Shown: positions 15,728 to 24,391 of the stretch, piece after piece
How positions within the stretch are numbered: position 1 is the first letter of the stretch
Layout of the letters: each line of letters starts with the position of its first letter
Source of the DNA: Streptomyces niger
GTDB taxonomy: Bacteria; Actinomycetota; Actinomycetes; Streptomycetales; Streptomycetaceae
Direction: 5' to 3'
NCBI RefSeq assembly: GCF_000718305.1
Contig: NZ_JOFQ01000024.1
Coordinates: 27,170 to 91,169 of the forward strand
Length of the DNA: 64,000 nucleotides
Notes under the pieces: model-generated
Database searches by the model: none
What the model saw: the letters and a program-made list of their open reading frames with translations, nothing else
Told to the model about the DNA's origin: nothing
Translations under genes and position numbers: made by a program

Positions 15728-16975
15728 TCACACCGGGAGCACCACGCGCATGTCCATGCCTCCGCCCTCACGCGGTACGGCGGTGATCGTGCCGTCGTGC
15801 GCCCGGACCACGGACCGCACGATGGACAGGCCGAGGCCCACGCCCTTGTCGCTGCCCGTGCGCTCCGTACGCAACCGTCGGAACGGCTCGAAGAGGTTCT
15901 CCACCTCATAGGCGGGGACCACCGGACCGGTGTTGGAGACCACCAGCACCGCCCAACCGGGCTGCGCCTCGGTGGTCACCTCCACGAACCCGTCTTCGGG
16001 CACGTTGTACCGCACGGCGTTCTGTACGAGGTTCAGCGCGATGCGCTCCAGGAGCACGCCGTTGCCCTGCACGAAGACCTGCTTGCGTACGCCGCGCAGC
16101 TCGACGCCCTTGGCCTGCGCCTCGGTCCGGGACTGCTCGATGGCCTGCGAGGCCACCTCGGCCAGGTCGACCGGCTTCCGGTCCACGATCTTGTTCTCGC
16201 TGCGCGCGAGCAGCAGCAGGCCCTCGACGAGCTGCTCGCTGCGCTCGTTGGTCGCCAGCAGGGTCTTGCCCAACTGGGCCAGCTCCGGCGAGGCGTCCGG
16301 GTCGGCGAGCTGCACTTCGAGAAGCGTGCGGTTGATGGCCAGCGGCGTACGCAGCTCGTGCGAGGCGTTCGCCACGAAGCGCTGCTGCGATTCGAACGCG
16401 CGGTCCAGCCGGTCCAGCATCTCGTCGAACGTGTCGGCGAGCTCCTTCAGCTCGTCGTCCGGGCCGCCCAGCTCGATCCGGCGGTGCAGGTCCGAGCCGG
16501 CCACCCGCTGCGCGGTACGCGTGATGCGGCCGAGTGGCGAGAGGACGCGGCCCGCCATCGCGTACCCGAAGGCGAACGCGACGATGGTCAGGCCGACCAG
16601 CGCCATCAGGGAGCGGTTCAGGAGGTTGTTCAGGGCCACCGCGCGCTGCTGGGAGATGCAGGTGTTGATGGCCGAGTTCAGCTGGTCGACGTTGTTGGTG
16701 GCAGCACCGGGACAGCGGTCGGTGACGATCCGGAAGTCCGACCCGATGATCTTGAAGGGTAGCTGGTTGCCGTCCTGCAGGGCGTTGGCCGCCAGCATGT
16801 AGATGATGGCCAGCAGCACGATGCCCGCCATCAGGAACATGCCGCCGTACAGCAGCGTGAGCCGTATCCGGATGGTCGGGCGCAGCCACGGGAAGGGCCG
16901 GACCGGCGGTTTCGGGTCCCAGGTGGGCTTGGGCGGTGCGGGCGGCGACTGAGGCGCCGCTGGTGTCGTTGCCAT
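15728..16975 (-). CDS. cutS: CutS sensor histidine kinase
   Basis: A 415-residue membrane kinase. A Pro-rich cytoplasmic N-terminus (1-30) leads to TM1 (about 38-64), an extracytoplasmic sensor of about 60 residues, TM2 (about 122-146), a HAMP linker, the H-box NASHELRTPL (His206) and a GHKL ATPase ending GVGLGLSIVRSVV. The sensor carries two cysteines, Cys88 and Cys106, which are characteristic of CutS and could form a disulfide outside the cell. CutRS was first described in S. lividans as affecting antibiotic production and is now linked to protein secretion and folding stress. The gene follows cutR after 8 nt. Confidence 0.92.
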   Translation of the reverse strand: MATTPAAPQSPPAPPKPTWDPKPPVRPFPWLRPTIRIRLTLLYGGMFLMAGIVLLAIIYMLAANALQDGNQLPFKIIGSDFRIVTDRCPGAATNNVDQLNSAINTCISQQRAVALNNLLNRSLMALVGLTIVAFAFGYAMAGRVLSPLGRITRTAQRVAGSDLHRRIELGGPDDELKELADTFDEMLDRLDRAFESQQRFVANASHELRTPLAINRTLLEVQLADPDASPELAQLGKTLLATNERSEQLVEGLLLLARSENKIVDRKPVDLAEVASQAIEQSRTEAQAKGVELRGVRKQVFVQGNGVLLERIALNLVQNAVRYNVPEDGFVEVTTEAQPGWAVLVVSNTGPVVPAYEVENLFEPFRRLRTERTGSDKGVGLGLSIVRSVVRAHDGTITAVPREGGGMDMRVVLPV

Positions 16976-16983
16976 TGCTCTGC

Positions 16984-17637
16984 TCAGATCCGGTAGCCGG
17001 AGCCCGGTACGGTCACGATCACGGCGGGCTCGCCGAGCTTGCGGCGCAGCGTCATGACGGTCACCCGGACCACGTTCGTGAACGGGTCGGTGTTCTCGTC
17101 CCAGGCCTTCTCCAGCAGCTGCTCGGCCGAGACGACCGTGCCCTCGCTGCGCATCAGGACCTCCAGCACCGCGAACTCCTTGGGCGCGAGCTGGACCTCC
17201 TTGCCGTCGCGGAAGACCTCGCGGCGGTTCGGGTCGAGCTTGATGCCGGCCCGCTCCAGGACCGGCGGCAGCGCCACGGTCGTACGGCGCCCGAGGGCGC
17301 GCACGCGAGCGGTCAGTTCGGTGAAGGCGAACGGCTTGGGGAGGTAGTCGTCGGCGCCGATCTCCAGGCCCTCGACGCGGTCGCTGACGTCGCCGGAGGC
17401 GGTCAGCATCAGGACGCGGGTGGGCATGCCCAGCTCGACGATCTTGCGGCAGACGTCGTCGCCGTGGACCAGCGGGAGGTCGCGGTCCAGCACCACGACG
17501 TCGTAGTCGTTGACCGCGATCCGCTCCAGCGCGGCCGCGCCGTCGTACACCACGTCGACCGCCATGGCCTCCCGGCGCAGTCCGGTGGCCACCGCATCGG
17601 CGAGCAGCTGCTCGTCCTCGACGACGAGTACACGCAC
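16984..17637 (-). CDS. cutR: CutR response regulator
   Basis: A 217-residue OmpR-type response regulator. The receiver has Glu7-Asp8, phospho-acceptor Asp51 (VVVLDRDLP) and Lys of PKPF. The winged helix includes LAPKEFAVLEVLMRSEGTVV and TNVVRVTVMTLRRKLG. Starts at GTG 17637 with GAGGAAGGA upstream. It forms an operon with cutS, its sensor. Direct repeats about 160 bp upstream (17795-17816) have the 11-bp period expected for an OmpR-type operator. Confidence 0.92.
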   Translation of the reverse strand: MRVLVVEDEQLLADAVATGLRREAMAVDVVYDGAAALERIAVNDYDVVVLDRDLPLVHGDDVCRKIVELGMPTRVLMLTASGDVSDRVEGLEIGADDYLPKPFAFTELTARVRALGRRTTVALPPVLERAGIKLDPNRREVFRDGKEVQLAPKEFAVLEVLMRSEGTVVSAEQLLEKAWDENTDPFTNVVRVTVMTLRRKLGEPAVIVTVPGSGYRI

Positions 17638-17990
17638 GTCGCTAGTCCTTCCTCACGGCCCCGCCGAACAGGGCACACACATTTTTCGAGCACGTCCATC
17701 CTGCCCCCAAGAGCCGTAAACCGGCTGTAAGAGGAGGTGCGGACGCTCGCCGCGGGACCGCGGCTACCCGATTGGCAGCGATTCACCGCCTTCTTGAGGT
17801 TTCCGTGAGGTTCGCCATGGGGAGGACGATTGCACACTCGCGATCACGCCCTGCACGACGCCGTACCCACGCGCGGACGGCAGCCCGCAGGGACCACGCC
17901 GTGATCTCCCTCAACCACACCCCCGTGGACGAGGGGCCCACACCCGTCGGCACACCCCCGTGCCACCGACCCACGACGAGGGGGCGCACC
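17638..17990. other. Divergent promoter region of cutR and a small gene
   Basis: A 353-bp stretch between cutR (minus) and the 57-residue gene (plus). It carries the direct repeat listed below and no convincing coding region. Frames that extend the small gene upstream lack a ribosome site. Confidence 0.5.
17795..17816. promoter_or_regulatory. 11-bp direct repeat, candidate CutR operator
   Basis: TGAGGTTTCCG followed at once by TGAGGTTCGCC: two half-sites with an 11-bp period, one helical turn, as OmpR-family regulators bind. Lies 158 bp upstream of cutR and 175 bp upstream of the small divergent gene. Confidence 0.4.
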
Positions 17991-18164
17991 ATGGACGCGT
18001 TCACCGCAGGCATTCTGCAGCGCATAAAGAGCACCGAAGCCGACCTGGACCGGGCCCGCGAAACCGGCGACGACTTCCTCGCCGACGTCGAGCAGGCCGA
18101 GCTGGAGGACCTGCAGCGACTGGCCTCCGAGCACGGTGTGGAGGTCGGCGCGCCCAGCGCCTGA
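17991..18164 (+). CDS. Small conserved helical protein
   Basis: A 57-residue protein starting MDAFTAGILQRIKSTEADLD. It is predicted to be nearly all helical and acidic, with heptad-like Leu/Ile spacing, so a short coiled coil is likely. The ATG follows GAGGGGGCGCACC and the gene ends just before a strong hairpin terminator; both support its reality. It contains no cysteine and no known motif. I recognise it only as a small Streptomyces-type protein of unknown role beside cutRS. Confidence 0.65.
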   Translation: MDAFTAGILQRIKSTEADLDRARETGDDFLADVEQAELEDLQRLASEHGVEVGAPSA

Positions 18165-18186
18165 CCCCGCACGCCCCGCACGAAGG

Positions 18187-18222
18187 GCGCCCCGGCACCG
18201 AGGGGACGGTGCCGGGGCGCTT
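18187..18222 (+). terminator. Terminator of the 57-residue gene
   Basis: Perfect 14-bp stem GCGCCCCGGCACCG / CGGTGCCGGGGCGC with a 6-nt loop and TT after it, 22 nt past the stop. Confidence 0.8.
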
Positions 18223-18368
18223 CGTCGTGTCCGGGGACGTACCCGTGTCGTACGGCGGCACGGACGGTCCGTACGACGCTCGGCTCGGCGGGTTCGGAGA
18301 TCGCGCCGAAAGGCGGGCCGTACGGCGCCGTGCGCGACCCGCACGGCGCCGCGGACCCCGGACCCCGG

Positions 18369-19199
18369 TCAGTCGTGCCAGGCGCCCAGGTCCTCCAGCA
18401 GGGGCTGCAGCGCCTCGAAAACCGCCGGGGAGGCGGCGACGGTGAGGTCCGGGGACACCGGGTCGCCGGGGCGGCCGCCGGTGAGCGCGCCGGCCTCACG
18501 GGCGATCAGCTCGCCCGCCGCGTAGTCCCACGGGTTCAGGCCGCGCTCGTAGTAGGCGTCCAGCCGGCCGCAGGCCACGTCGCAGAGGTCGATCGCGGCC
18601 GAGCCGCCGCGCCGTATGTCGCGCACCTGCGGAAGCACGGAACCCAGGACGGCGGCCTGCGCGGCGCGCCGCTCGGCCACGTACCCGAAGCCGGTGCCGA
18701 CCAGGGCCTGGGACAGTGGCGGCGCGGGCCGCACCCGGACCGGCGCGCCGTTCAGGAAGGCGCCGCCGCCGAGCACCGCGTGGCTGGTCTCGCCGCGCAC
18801 GGGGGCCGCGACCACACCGACGATCGTCTCGCCGTCCTTCTGGGCGGCGATGGACACCGCCCAAGAGGGCAGGCCGTAGAGGTAGTTGACGGTGCCGTCG
18901 ATCGGGTCGATCACCCAGCGGATCCCGCTGGTCCCCTCGGAGCTGGCGCCCTCCTCCCCCAGGAAGCCGTCCTCGGGGCGGTGCTCGGCGAGGAAGCCGG
19001 TGATCAGCTTCTCGGAGGCGATGTCCATCTCGGTGACGACGTCGATGGGGCTGGTCTTCGTCGCGGCCACCCCGAGGTCGGCGGGGCGGCCGTCGCGCAG
19101 CAGGTCACCGGCGCGGCGGGCGGCCTCCAGGGCCAGCGCGAGAAGCTCTTCCTTCGGTTCACCGCTGTGCGGCGAGGCGTCCTTCAGGGGATGGGACAC
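18369..19199 (-). CDS. Inositol monophosphatase family protein
   Basis: A 276-residue Mg-dependent phosphatase of the IMPase/FIG superfamily. Metal-binding motifs are clear: GFLGEEGA, DPIDGTVNY and LNPWDYAAGELIAREAGA. It would hydrolyse inositol-1-phosphate or a related sugar phosphate. Start GTG 19199 has AAGGAG 5 nt upstream. It lies 50 nt downstream of the ferrochelatase gene on the same strand and likely shares its transcript. Confidence 0.9.
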   Translation of the reverse strand: MSHPLKDASPHSGEPKEELLALALEAARRAGDLLRDGRPADLGVAATKTSPIDVVTEMDIASEKLITGFLAEHRPEDGFLGEEGASSEGTSGIRWVIDPIDGTVNYLYGLPSWAVSIAAQKDGETIVGVVAAPVRGETSHAVLGGGAFLNGAPVRVRPAPPLSQALVGTGFGYVAERRAAQAAVLGSVLPQVRDIRRGGSAAIDLCDVACGRLDAYYERGLNPWDYAAGELIAREAGALTGGRPGDPVSPDLTVAASPAVFEALQPLLEDLGAWHD

Positions 19200-19249
19200 G
19201 GTGCTCCTTGTTCGTACGGAGAGGTGGCTCCAGGGGGCTGCACGGGCTC

Positions 19250-20398
19250 CTAGGCCCCCGCAGTCGCGCCGCTCCAGTCGGCGCCGGCGGCGGCCGGCCG
19301 GGGGGTGCGGGCCGGGCAGCAGCCGACCGGGCAGAGGTCGTGGCTGGGCCCCAGGGCGCCGAGCGCGCAGCGCTTCGGGGCGCGGTCGCGCTCGGCCGCC
19401 GCGCGCTCCAGGAGCAGGTCGCGGACGGCCGCGGCGAACCTCGGGTCGGCGCCGACGGTGGCGGACCGGGTGACCGGCAGGCCCAGCTCGGCGGCCTTGG
19501 CGGTGGCCTCCGTGTCGAGGTCGTACTTGACCTCCATGTGGTCCGAGACGAAGCCGATGGGGGCCATCACGACGGCCGGGACGCCTTGGGTGTGCAGCGT
19601 CTCCAGGTGGTCGCAGATGTCGGGCTCCAGCCAGGGGATGTGCGGGGCGCCGCTGCGGGACTGGTAGACGAGCTGCCAGGGGTGGGCGATGCCGGTCTCC
19701 TCGCGGACGGCCTCGACGATCACCTTGGCCACGTCCAGGTGCTGCGCCACGTACGCGCCGCCCGCACCGTCCTCGGTGTGCTCCTCCGGCCGCCCCGAGG
19801 TGTCGGCGGCGGCGGTGGGGATGGAGTGCGTGGTGAACGCGATGTGGGCACCCGCGCGGGCGTCCTCGGGCAGCTCGGCGAGGGAGGCGAGCACCCCGTC
19901 GACCATGGGGCGGACGAAGCCGGGGTGGTTGAAGTAGTGCCGCAACTTGTCGACCTGCGGTACCTCCAGGCCCTCGGCCGCCAGGGCGGCGAGCGCGTCG
20001 GCCAGGTTCTCCCGGTACTGCCGGCAGCCCGAGTACGAGGCGTACGCGCTGGTGGCCAGCACGGCGATGCGGCGGCGGCCGTCGCGGACCATGTCGCGCA
20101 GGGTGTCGGTGAGGTACGGCGCCCAGTTGCGGTTGCCCCAGTACACCGGCAGGTCCAGGCCGTGCTCGGCGAAGTCCTTGCGCAGGGCGTCCAGCAGCTC
20201 GCGGTTCTGCGCGTTGATCGGGCTCACACCGCCGAACAGGAAGTAGTGCTGTCCCACCTCCTTGAGGCGCTCACGGGGGATGCCGCGGCCGCGCGTCACG
20301 TTCTCCAGGAACGGGACCACGTCGTCGGGCCCTTCGGGGCCGCCGAAGGAGAGGAGGAGCAGGGCGTCGTAGGGAGCAGGCACTGACTGTTCGGGCAT
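19250..20398 (-). CDS. hemH: Coproporphyrin ferrochelatase
   Basis: A 382-residue enzyme that inserts ferrous iron into the porphyrin ring. In actinobacteria the substrate is coproporphyrin III, so it is also called CpfC. The N-terminus [18 protein letters not shown], the catalytic His in TTHSIP and the metal-site region are present. The C-terminal extension holds cysteines in KRCALG and DLCPVGCC, ligands of the [2Fe-2S] cluster known from actinobacterial ferrochelatases. ATG 20398 is preceded by GGGAGGAT. It is divergent from an MFS transporter gene and heads a two-gene unit with the IMPase-like gene. Confidence 0.93.
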   Translation of the reverse strand: MPEQSVPAPYDALLLLSFGGPEGPDDVVPFLENVTRGRGIPRERLKEVGQHYFLFGGVSPINAQNRELLDALRKDFAEHGLDLPVYWGNRNWAPYLTDTLRDMVRDGRRRIAVLATSAYASYSGCRQYRENLADALAALAAEGLEVPQVDKLRHYFNHPGFVRPMVDGVLASLAELPEDARAGAHIAFTTHSIPTAAADTSGRPEEHTEDGAGGAYVAQHLDVAKVIVEAVREETGIAHPWQLVYQSRSGAPHIPWLEPDICDHLETLHTQGVPAVVMAPIGFVSDHMEVKYDLDTEATAKAAELGLPVTRSATVGADPRFAAAVRDLLLERAAAERDRAPKRCALGALGPSHDLCPVGCCPARTPRPAAAGADWSGATAGA

Positions 20399-20551
20399 GT
20401 TTCGATCCTCCCACCCGGCACTGACAGCCGGAAAACCGGAGGCACCTTCCGTGCGTCACCCGTAAGCTGTATGACTGCAGTACGTTCCTTACTGCCGCCC
20501 TGTACCGTCTCCCCGCGGTCCCCGCGGATCCTCACCTGGCGGAGCGCCCCC

Positions 20552-21823
20552 TTGCCCAGTCCCTACCGCGCCCTGTTCGCCCGGCCCGGCACGAAGTCCT
20601 TCTCCGCCGCCGGATTCCTGGGGCGGATGCCGCTCTCCATGACCGGCATCGGCATCGTCACGATGGTCTCCCAGCTCACGGACCGGTACGGGCTGGCCGG
20701 CGCGCTCTCGGCAACGGTCGCACTGGCCGCCGCGGTACTGGGCCCGCAGATCTCCCGCCTGGTGGACCGGCACGGCCAGGCCCGCGTCCTGCGCCCCGCC
20801 ACGCTCGTCTCACTGGCCGCGCTCGCCGCCCTCCTCGTGGCCGCCCAGCAGCGCTGGCCCGACTGGACGCTCTTCGTCTTCGCCGCCTGCGCGGGCTGTG
20901 TACCGAGCGTCGGCGCGATGGTCCGCTCCCGATGGGCCGAGGTCCACCGCGGCTCCCCCGACATGCTGCACGCCGCGTACTCGTGGGAGTCGATCGTCGA
21001 CGAGTTCTGCTTCATCGTCGGACCGATCCTCGCCATCGGGCTCTCCACGTCGTGGTTCCCCGAGGCCGGGCCCCTGCTGGCCGGCGTCTTCCTGGCGGCG
21101 GGCGTCTTCTGGCTGACCGCACAGCGCGCCACCGAACCCGTGCCGCACCCCCGCGAGCACCACTCCAAGGGCTCCGCGCTGCGCTCCAAGGGCCTGCAGG
21201 TCCTCGTGGCGACCTTCGCCGCCACCGGCGCGATCTTCGGGGCGATCGACGTGGTGACCGTGGCCTTCGCGGAAGCCGAGGGCCACAAGGGCGCGGCCAG
21301 CGTCGTCCTCGCGATCTACGCGCTCGGGTCCTGCTCGGCCGGCGCGGCCTTCGGGATGCTCCGCCCGGCCGGCCCGGCGGCCCGCCGCTGGGTCCTGGGC
21401 GTCCTCCTCATGGCCGTGAGTATGATCCCGCTCCAACTGGTCGGGAACCTGCCGTTCCTGGCCGTGGCGCTCTTCGTCGCGGGCCTGACCGTCGCTCCCA
21501 CGATGGTGACCACCATGGCCCTGGTCGAGCAGCACGTACCGCGCGCGCAACTGACCGAGGGCATGACCTGGACGAGTACCGGGCTCGCGGTCGGGGTGGC
21601 GCTCGGCTCGTCGGCCGCCGGCTCGGTGGTGGACGCGGCCGGAGCCCGCGCGGGGTACGTCGTGCCGGCCGTGGCGGGGGCGCTCGCGGCCGCGGTCGCG
21701 TTCCTCGGATACCGCCGGCTGCGGCCGGCGCCGACGCGGGCGGGGGCACCCCTGCCCCCGGCAACGGGAGGGCTGGGCGCACATGACAGTGGCACGAGCG
21801 ACACGGGAGAACGCGTGGCGTAA
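20552..21823 (+). CDS. MFS transporter
   Basis: A membrane transporter of about 423 residues with twelve predicted helices. The family loop after helix 2 reads SRLVDRHGQARVLRP, and GTRRV-like charged loops follow. Conserved membrane stretches include VALAAAVLGPQISRLVD and ATGAIFGAIDVVTVAFAEAE. The start chosen is TTG 20552, with GGCGGAG about 7 nt before it and text that matches the usual family start (PSPYRALFARPG). An in-frame ATG at 20471 would add 27 residues without a ribosome site. The gene overlaps the oxidase gene by 41 nt. The substrate is unknown; a sugar or drug efflux role is possible. Confidence 0.8.
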   Translation: MPSPYRALFARPGTKSFSAAGFLGRMPLSMTGIGIVTMVSQLTDRYGLAGALSATVALAAAVLGPQISRLVDRHGQARVLRPATLVSLAALAALLVAAQQRWPDWTLFVFAACAGCVPSVGAMVRSRWAEVHRGSPDMLHAAYSWESIVDEFCFIVGPILAIGLSTSWFPEAGPLLAGVFLAAGVFWLTAQRATEPVPHPREHHSKGSALRSKGLQVLVATFAATGAIFGAIDVVTVAFAEAEGHKGAASVVLAIYALGSCSAGAAFGMLRPAGPAARRWVLGVLLMAVSMIPLQLVGNLPFLAVALFVAGLTVAPTMVTTMALVEQHVPRAQLTEGMTWTSTGLAVGVALGSSAAGSVVDAAGARAGYVVPAVAGALAAAVAFLGYRRLRPAPTRAGAPLPPATGGLGAHDSGTSDTGERVA

Positions 21824-23102
21824 CTGGGCGGGGAACGTCGAGGCCCGCCCCGTACGGAGCGTGGCCCCGGCCTCCACCGAGGAACTGGCGGCGGCGGTAC
21901 GACAGGCGGCCACGGACGGGCTCACCGTGAAGGCGGCCGGCACCGGCCACTCCTTCACCCCGGCCGCCGCCACCGACGGCCTCCTCATACGCCCCGAGCG
22001 GCTGAGCGGCATACGGAAGGTGGACCGCGCCGCCGGCACGGTCACCGTGGCCGCCGGCACGCCCCTGAAGGACCTCAACGCGGCGCTCTCCGGGCAGGGC
22101 CTGTCGCTGGCCAACATGGGCGACATCATGGAGCAGACGGTCTCGGGGGCCACCAGCACCGGCACCCACGGCACCGGCCGGGACTCCGCCTCCCTCTCCG
22201 CGCAGCTCGCAGGGCTGGAGCTGGTCACCGCCGACGGCTCCGTACTGCGCTGCTCGGCACAGGAGAACGCGGGCGTCTTCGCGGCGGCCCGGCTGGGCCT
22301 GGGCGCCCTGGGAGTCCTCACCGAGCTGACCTTCAAGGTCGAGCCGGAGTTCCTGCTCACGGCCCGCGAAGAGCCGATGTCCTTCGACCGGGTCACCGAG
22401 GACTTCGACGCCCTCGTCGCCGAGAACGAGCACTTCGAGTTCTACTGGTTCCCGCACACCGGGAACTGCAACACCAAGCGCAACAACCGCAGCCAGGGCC
22501 CCGCGGCACCGAACGGCACCGTCAGCGGCTGGGTCGACGACGAGCTGCTCTCCAACGGCGTCTTCCAGGTCGCCTGCGCCGTCGGCAAGGCACTGCCCGC
22601 CACCATCCCCGGCATCGCCAAGCTCTCCAGCCGCGCGCTCTCCGCCCGTACGTACACCGACATCCCCTACAAGGTGTTCACCAGCCCGCGCCGGGTGCGC
22701 TTCGTGGAGATGGAGTACGCCGTCCCCCGAGAGGCCGCGGTCGCCGCACTACAGGAGCTGCGCGCGCTGGTCGAGCGCTCCGGCTTCCGGATCAGCTTCC
22801 CCGTGGAGGTACGCACCGCGCCCGCCGACGACATCCCGCTGTCCACGGCCTCGGGACGGGACAGCGCCTACATCGCGATGCACATGTACCGGGGCACGCC
22901 GCACGAGGCCTACTTCACCGCCGCCGAGCGCATCATGACCGCGCACGGCGGCCGGCCGCACTGGGGCAAGCTGCACACCCGGGACGCGGCGTACCTGGAA
23001 GCGGCCTATCCCCGCTTCGGTGAGTTCACCGCGCTACGGGACCGGCTGGACCCGGAGCGGGTGTTCGCCAACCCGTACCTGCGGCGGGTGCTCGGCGACT
23101 AG
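21783..23102 (+). CDS. FAD-linked sugar 1,4-lactone oxidase
   Basis: A 439-residue flavoprotein of the VAO family, D-arabinono-1,4-lactone/L-gulono-lactone oxidase branch. The N-terminal FAD domain includes VKAAGTGHSFTPAAATDG, GATSTGTHGTG and ARLGLGALGVLTELTFKV. The C-terminal ALO domain ends with PHWGKLHTRDAAYLEAAYP, a conserved signature in which His-Trp-Gly-Lys lines the flavin. The first GHSF His is the usual site for covalent FAD in the family. It starts inside the MFS gene (41 nt overlap) after GGGAGG, so the two are coupled. A strong hairpin follows. Confidence 0.92.
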   Translation: MTVARATRENAWRNWAGNVEARPVRSVAPASTEELAAAVRQAATDGLTVKAAGTGHSFTPAAATDGLLIRPERLSGIRKVDRAAGTVTVAAGTPLKDLNAALSGQGLSLANMGDIMEQTVSGATSTGTHGTGRDSASLSAQLAGLELVTADGSVLRCSAQENAGVFAAARLGLGALGVLTELTFKVEPEFLLTAREEPMSFDRVTEDFDALVAENEHFEFYWFPHTGNCNTKRNNRSQGPAAPNGTVSGWVDDELLSNGVFQVACAVGKALPATIPGIAKLSSRALSARTYTDIPYKVFTSPRRVRFVEMEYAVPREAAVAALQELRALVERSGFRISFPVEVRTAPADDIPLSTASGRDSAYIAMHMYRGTPHEAYFTAAERIMTAHGGRPHWGKLHTRDAAYLEAAYPRFGEFTALRDRLDPERVFANPYLRRVLGD

Positions 23103-23107
23103 CGGCA

Positions 23108-23139
23108 CGGTGGCCCCGGGGCGGACCCCGGGGCCACCG
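23108..23139. terminator. Terminator between convergent genes
   Basis: Perfect 14-bp stem CGGTGGCCCCGGGG / CCCCGGGGCCACCG with loop CGGA, 5 nt past the oxidase stop. It can serve both converging genes. Confidence 0.88.
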
Positions 23140-23143
23140 CCCC

Positions 23144-23173
23144 GCTTCAGGAGGAGCCGCTTCAGGAGGAGCC
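23144..23173. repeat. 15-bp tandem duplication spanning a stop codon
   Basis: GCTTCAGGAGGAGCC appears twice in tandem at the end of the minus-strand membrane-protein gene. Each copy carries a TGA in frame, so the second is a relic stop 15 nt past the first. Confidence 0.8.
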
Positions 23174-24391
23174 GGGAGCCTGGGACTGTCCGGCGCCCTG
23201 CGCGCTGCCGGAGTCGCTCCCCGCGTCCTGGTCGTCGGTCGCGTCACCGTCGGCCCCGTCGGTCGGCGTGGGCGCCGGGTCCGAGGAGGACTCGTCGCCG
23301 TCGCTCGGCGACGGGCTGGGCGAGGTGGACGCGCCGTCCGAGCCGTTCTCCGTACCGCTGTCCCCGGCCGGATCCGAGCTGGAGGGCGACGGGGACCCGT
23401 CGTCCGAGGAGTCCGGCTGCGGCGTCGGTGACTCGGTGGCGCCGCCGCCCTTCTCCGTGTCCCCGGTGGACGTGCTCGGCGACGGCGTCGGCGTCGACGG
23501 GGCGTTGCCGCCACCGCCGGGCCGGAAGAGGTTGGTGACCGACGTGCCGCGAGCGCCCGAGGCGTCGTGCCCGGTGGCCAGCTCGAAGGCGGTCACCCCG
23601 GCCATCGCGAGCAGGAAGACCGCCAGGCCCACGAGCCAGGTACGGCGCCGGCCCCGCCACCGGGTGCCGTAGACGGTCCGGCTGATCTCCTCGCCCGAGG
23701 TCTCCGCCACCGAAGCACCGGCGGGCGGCTCCCCTTCGGGGGCACCGTCGGACGGCTCCACGGAGGCCGCGGCGGACGGCTCCGCCACCGTACGCAGCGC
23801 CATCGTGCGCGCGTCGCGCCGCGGCACGGGACGGGTCTCGTCCTCCGCGCCTTCAGGGGCCGTGGGGCAGAGCGCCCGGGTGGCCACCTCCGACAGCACG
23901 GGCATCGCCCGGGTAGCGTCGTCCGTCCCAGCGGCAGCGCTCGCGGGATCACGGTCGGCGGCCCGGTCCATGGCCGCCGCGACAGAGGTGACCTCGTCCT
24001 CGGCACCGTCACGCCCGAACGTGGGCAGCACCATCGTCACACCCGGCCCGGACCCCGGTCCGGGCCGGGAGGCCTCGCGCGCGTACGCACCGGAGGCGGC
24101 CGCCCGGCCACCGAGCTGCTGACGGCGGCGTGGCCTGGGCCGCGTACTGACCGTCGCCTCCTTGACCTGCTCACCGGTGCGGCGGAAGAGGTGCTGGAAG
24201 ATCGACCCGCCCGTGGTGGCGACCACGCTCACCACGCCGGCGCCGATGACCGTCCCGTAGACGCCGAGCCGACCGGCCAGGTAGGCGGCGACCGCCGCGG
24301 CGAGCGCGCTGCCCGCCACTTGGGGGACGCTCAGGTCGAGCCTTTTCTCCTTCCCGGTCTTCTTTGTCTGGCTATCGGTTCTGTCGTCCAT
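23162..24391 (-). CDS. Membrane protein with acidic Ser/Pro-rich tail
   Basis: A 409-residue protein with no enzyme domain. A Gly/Ala-rich membrane region lies near residues 22-60 (AAVAAYLAGRLGVYGTVIGA), a linker of about 170 residues is rich in Ala/Glu/Arg, and a clear helix follows at about residue 235 (RTWLVGLAVFLLAMAGVTAF). The last 140 residues are rich in Ser, Pro, Thr, Asp and Gly and probably lie outside the cell or in the wall. ATG 24391 follows AAGGGCG. It is divergent from sepH with 516 bp between; a Crp-type palindrome lies 86 bp upstream. Function unknown. Confidence 0.7.
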   Translation of the reverse strand: MDDRTDSQTKKTGKEKRLDLSVPQVAGSALAAAVAAYLAGRLGVYGTVIGAGVVSVVATTGGSIFQHLFRRTGEQVKEATVSTRPRPRRRQQLGGRAAASGAYAREASRPGPGSGPGVTMVLPTFGRDGAEDEVTSVAAAMDRAADRDPASAAAGTDDATRAMPVLSEVATRALCPTAPEGAEDETRPVPRRDARTMALRTVAEPSAAASVEPSDGAPEGEPPAGASVAETSGEEISRTVYGTRWRGRRRTWLVGLAVFLLAMAGVTAFELATGHDASGARGTSVTNLFRPGGGGNAPSTPTPSPSTSTGDTEKGGGATESPTPQPDSSDDGSPSPSSSDPAGDSGTENGSDGASTSPSPSPSDGDESSSDPAPTPTDGADGDATDDQDAGSDSGSAQGAGQSQAPGSS

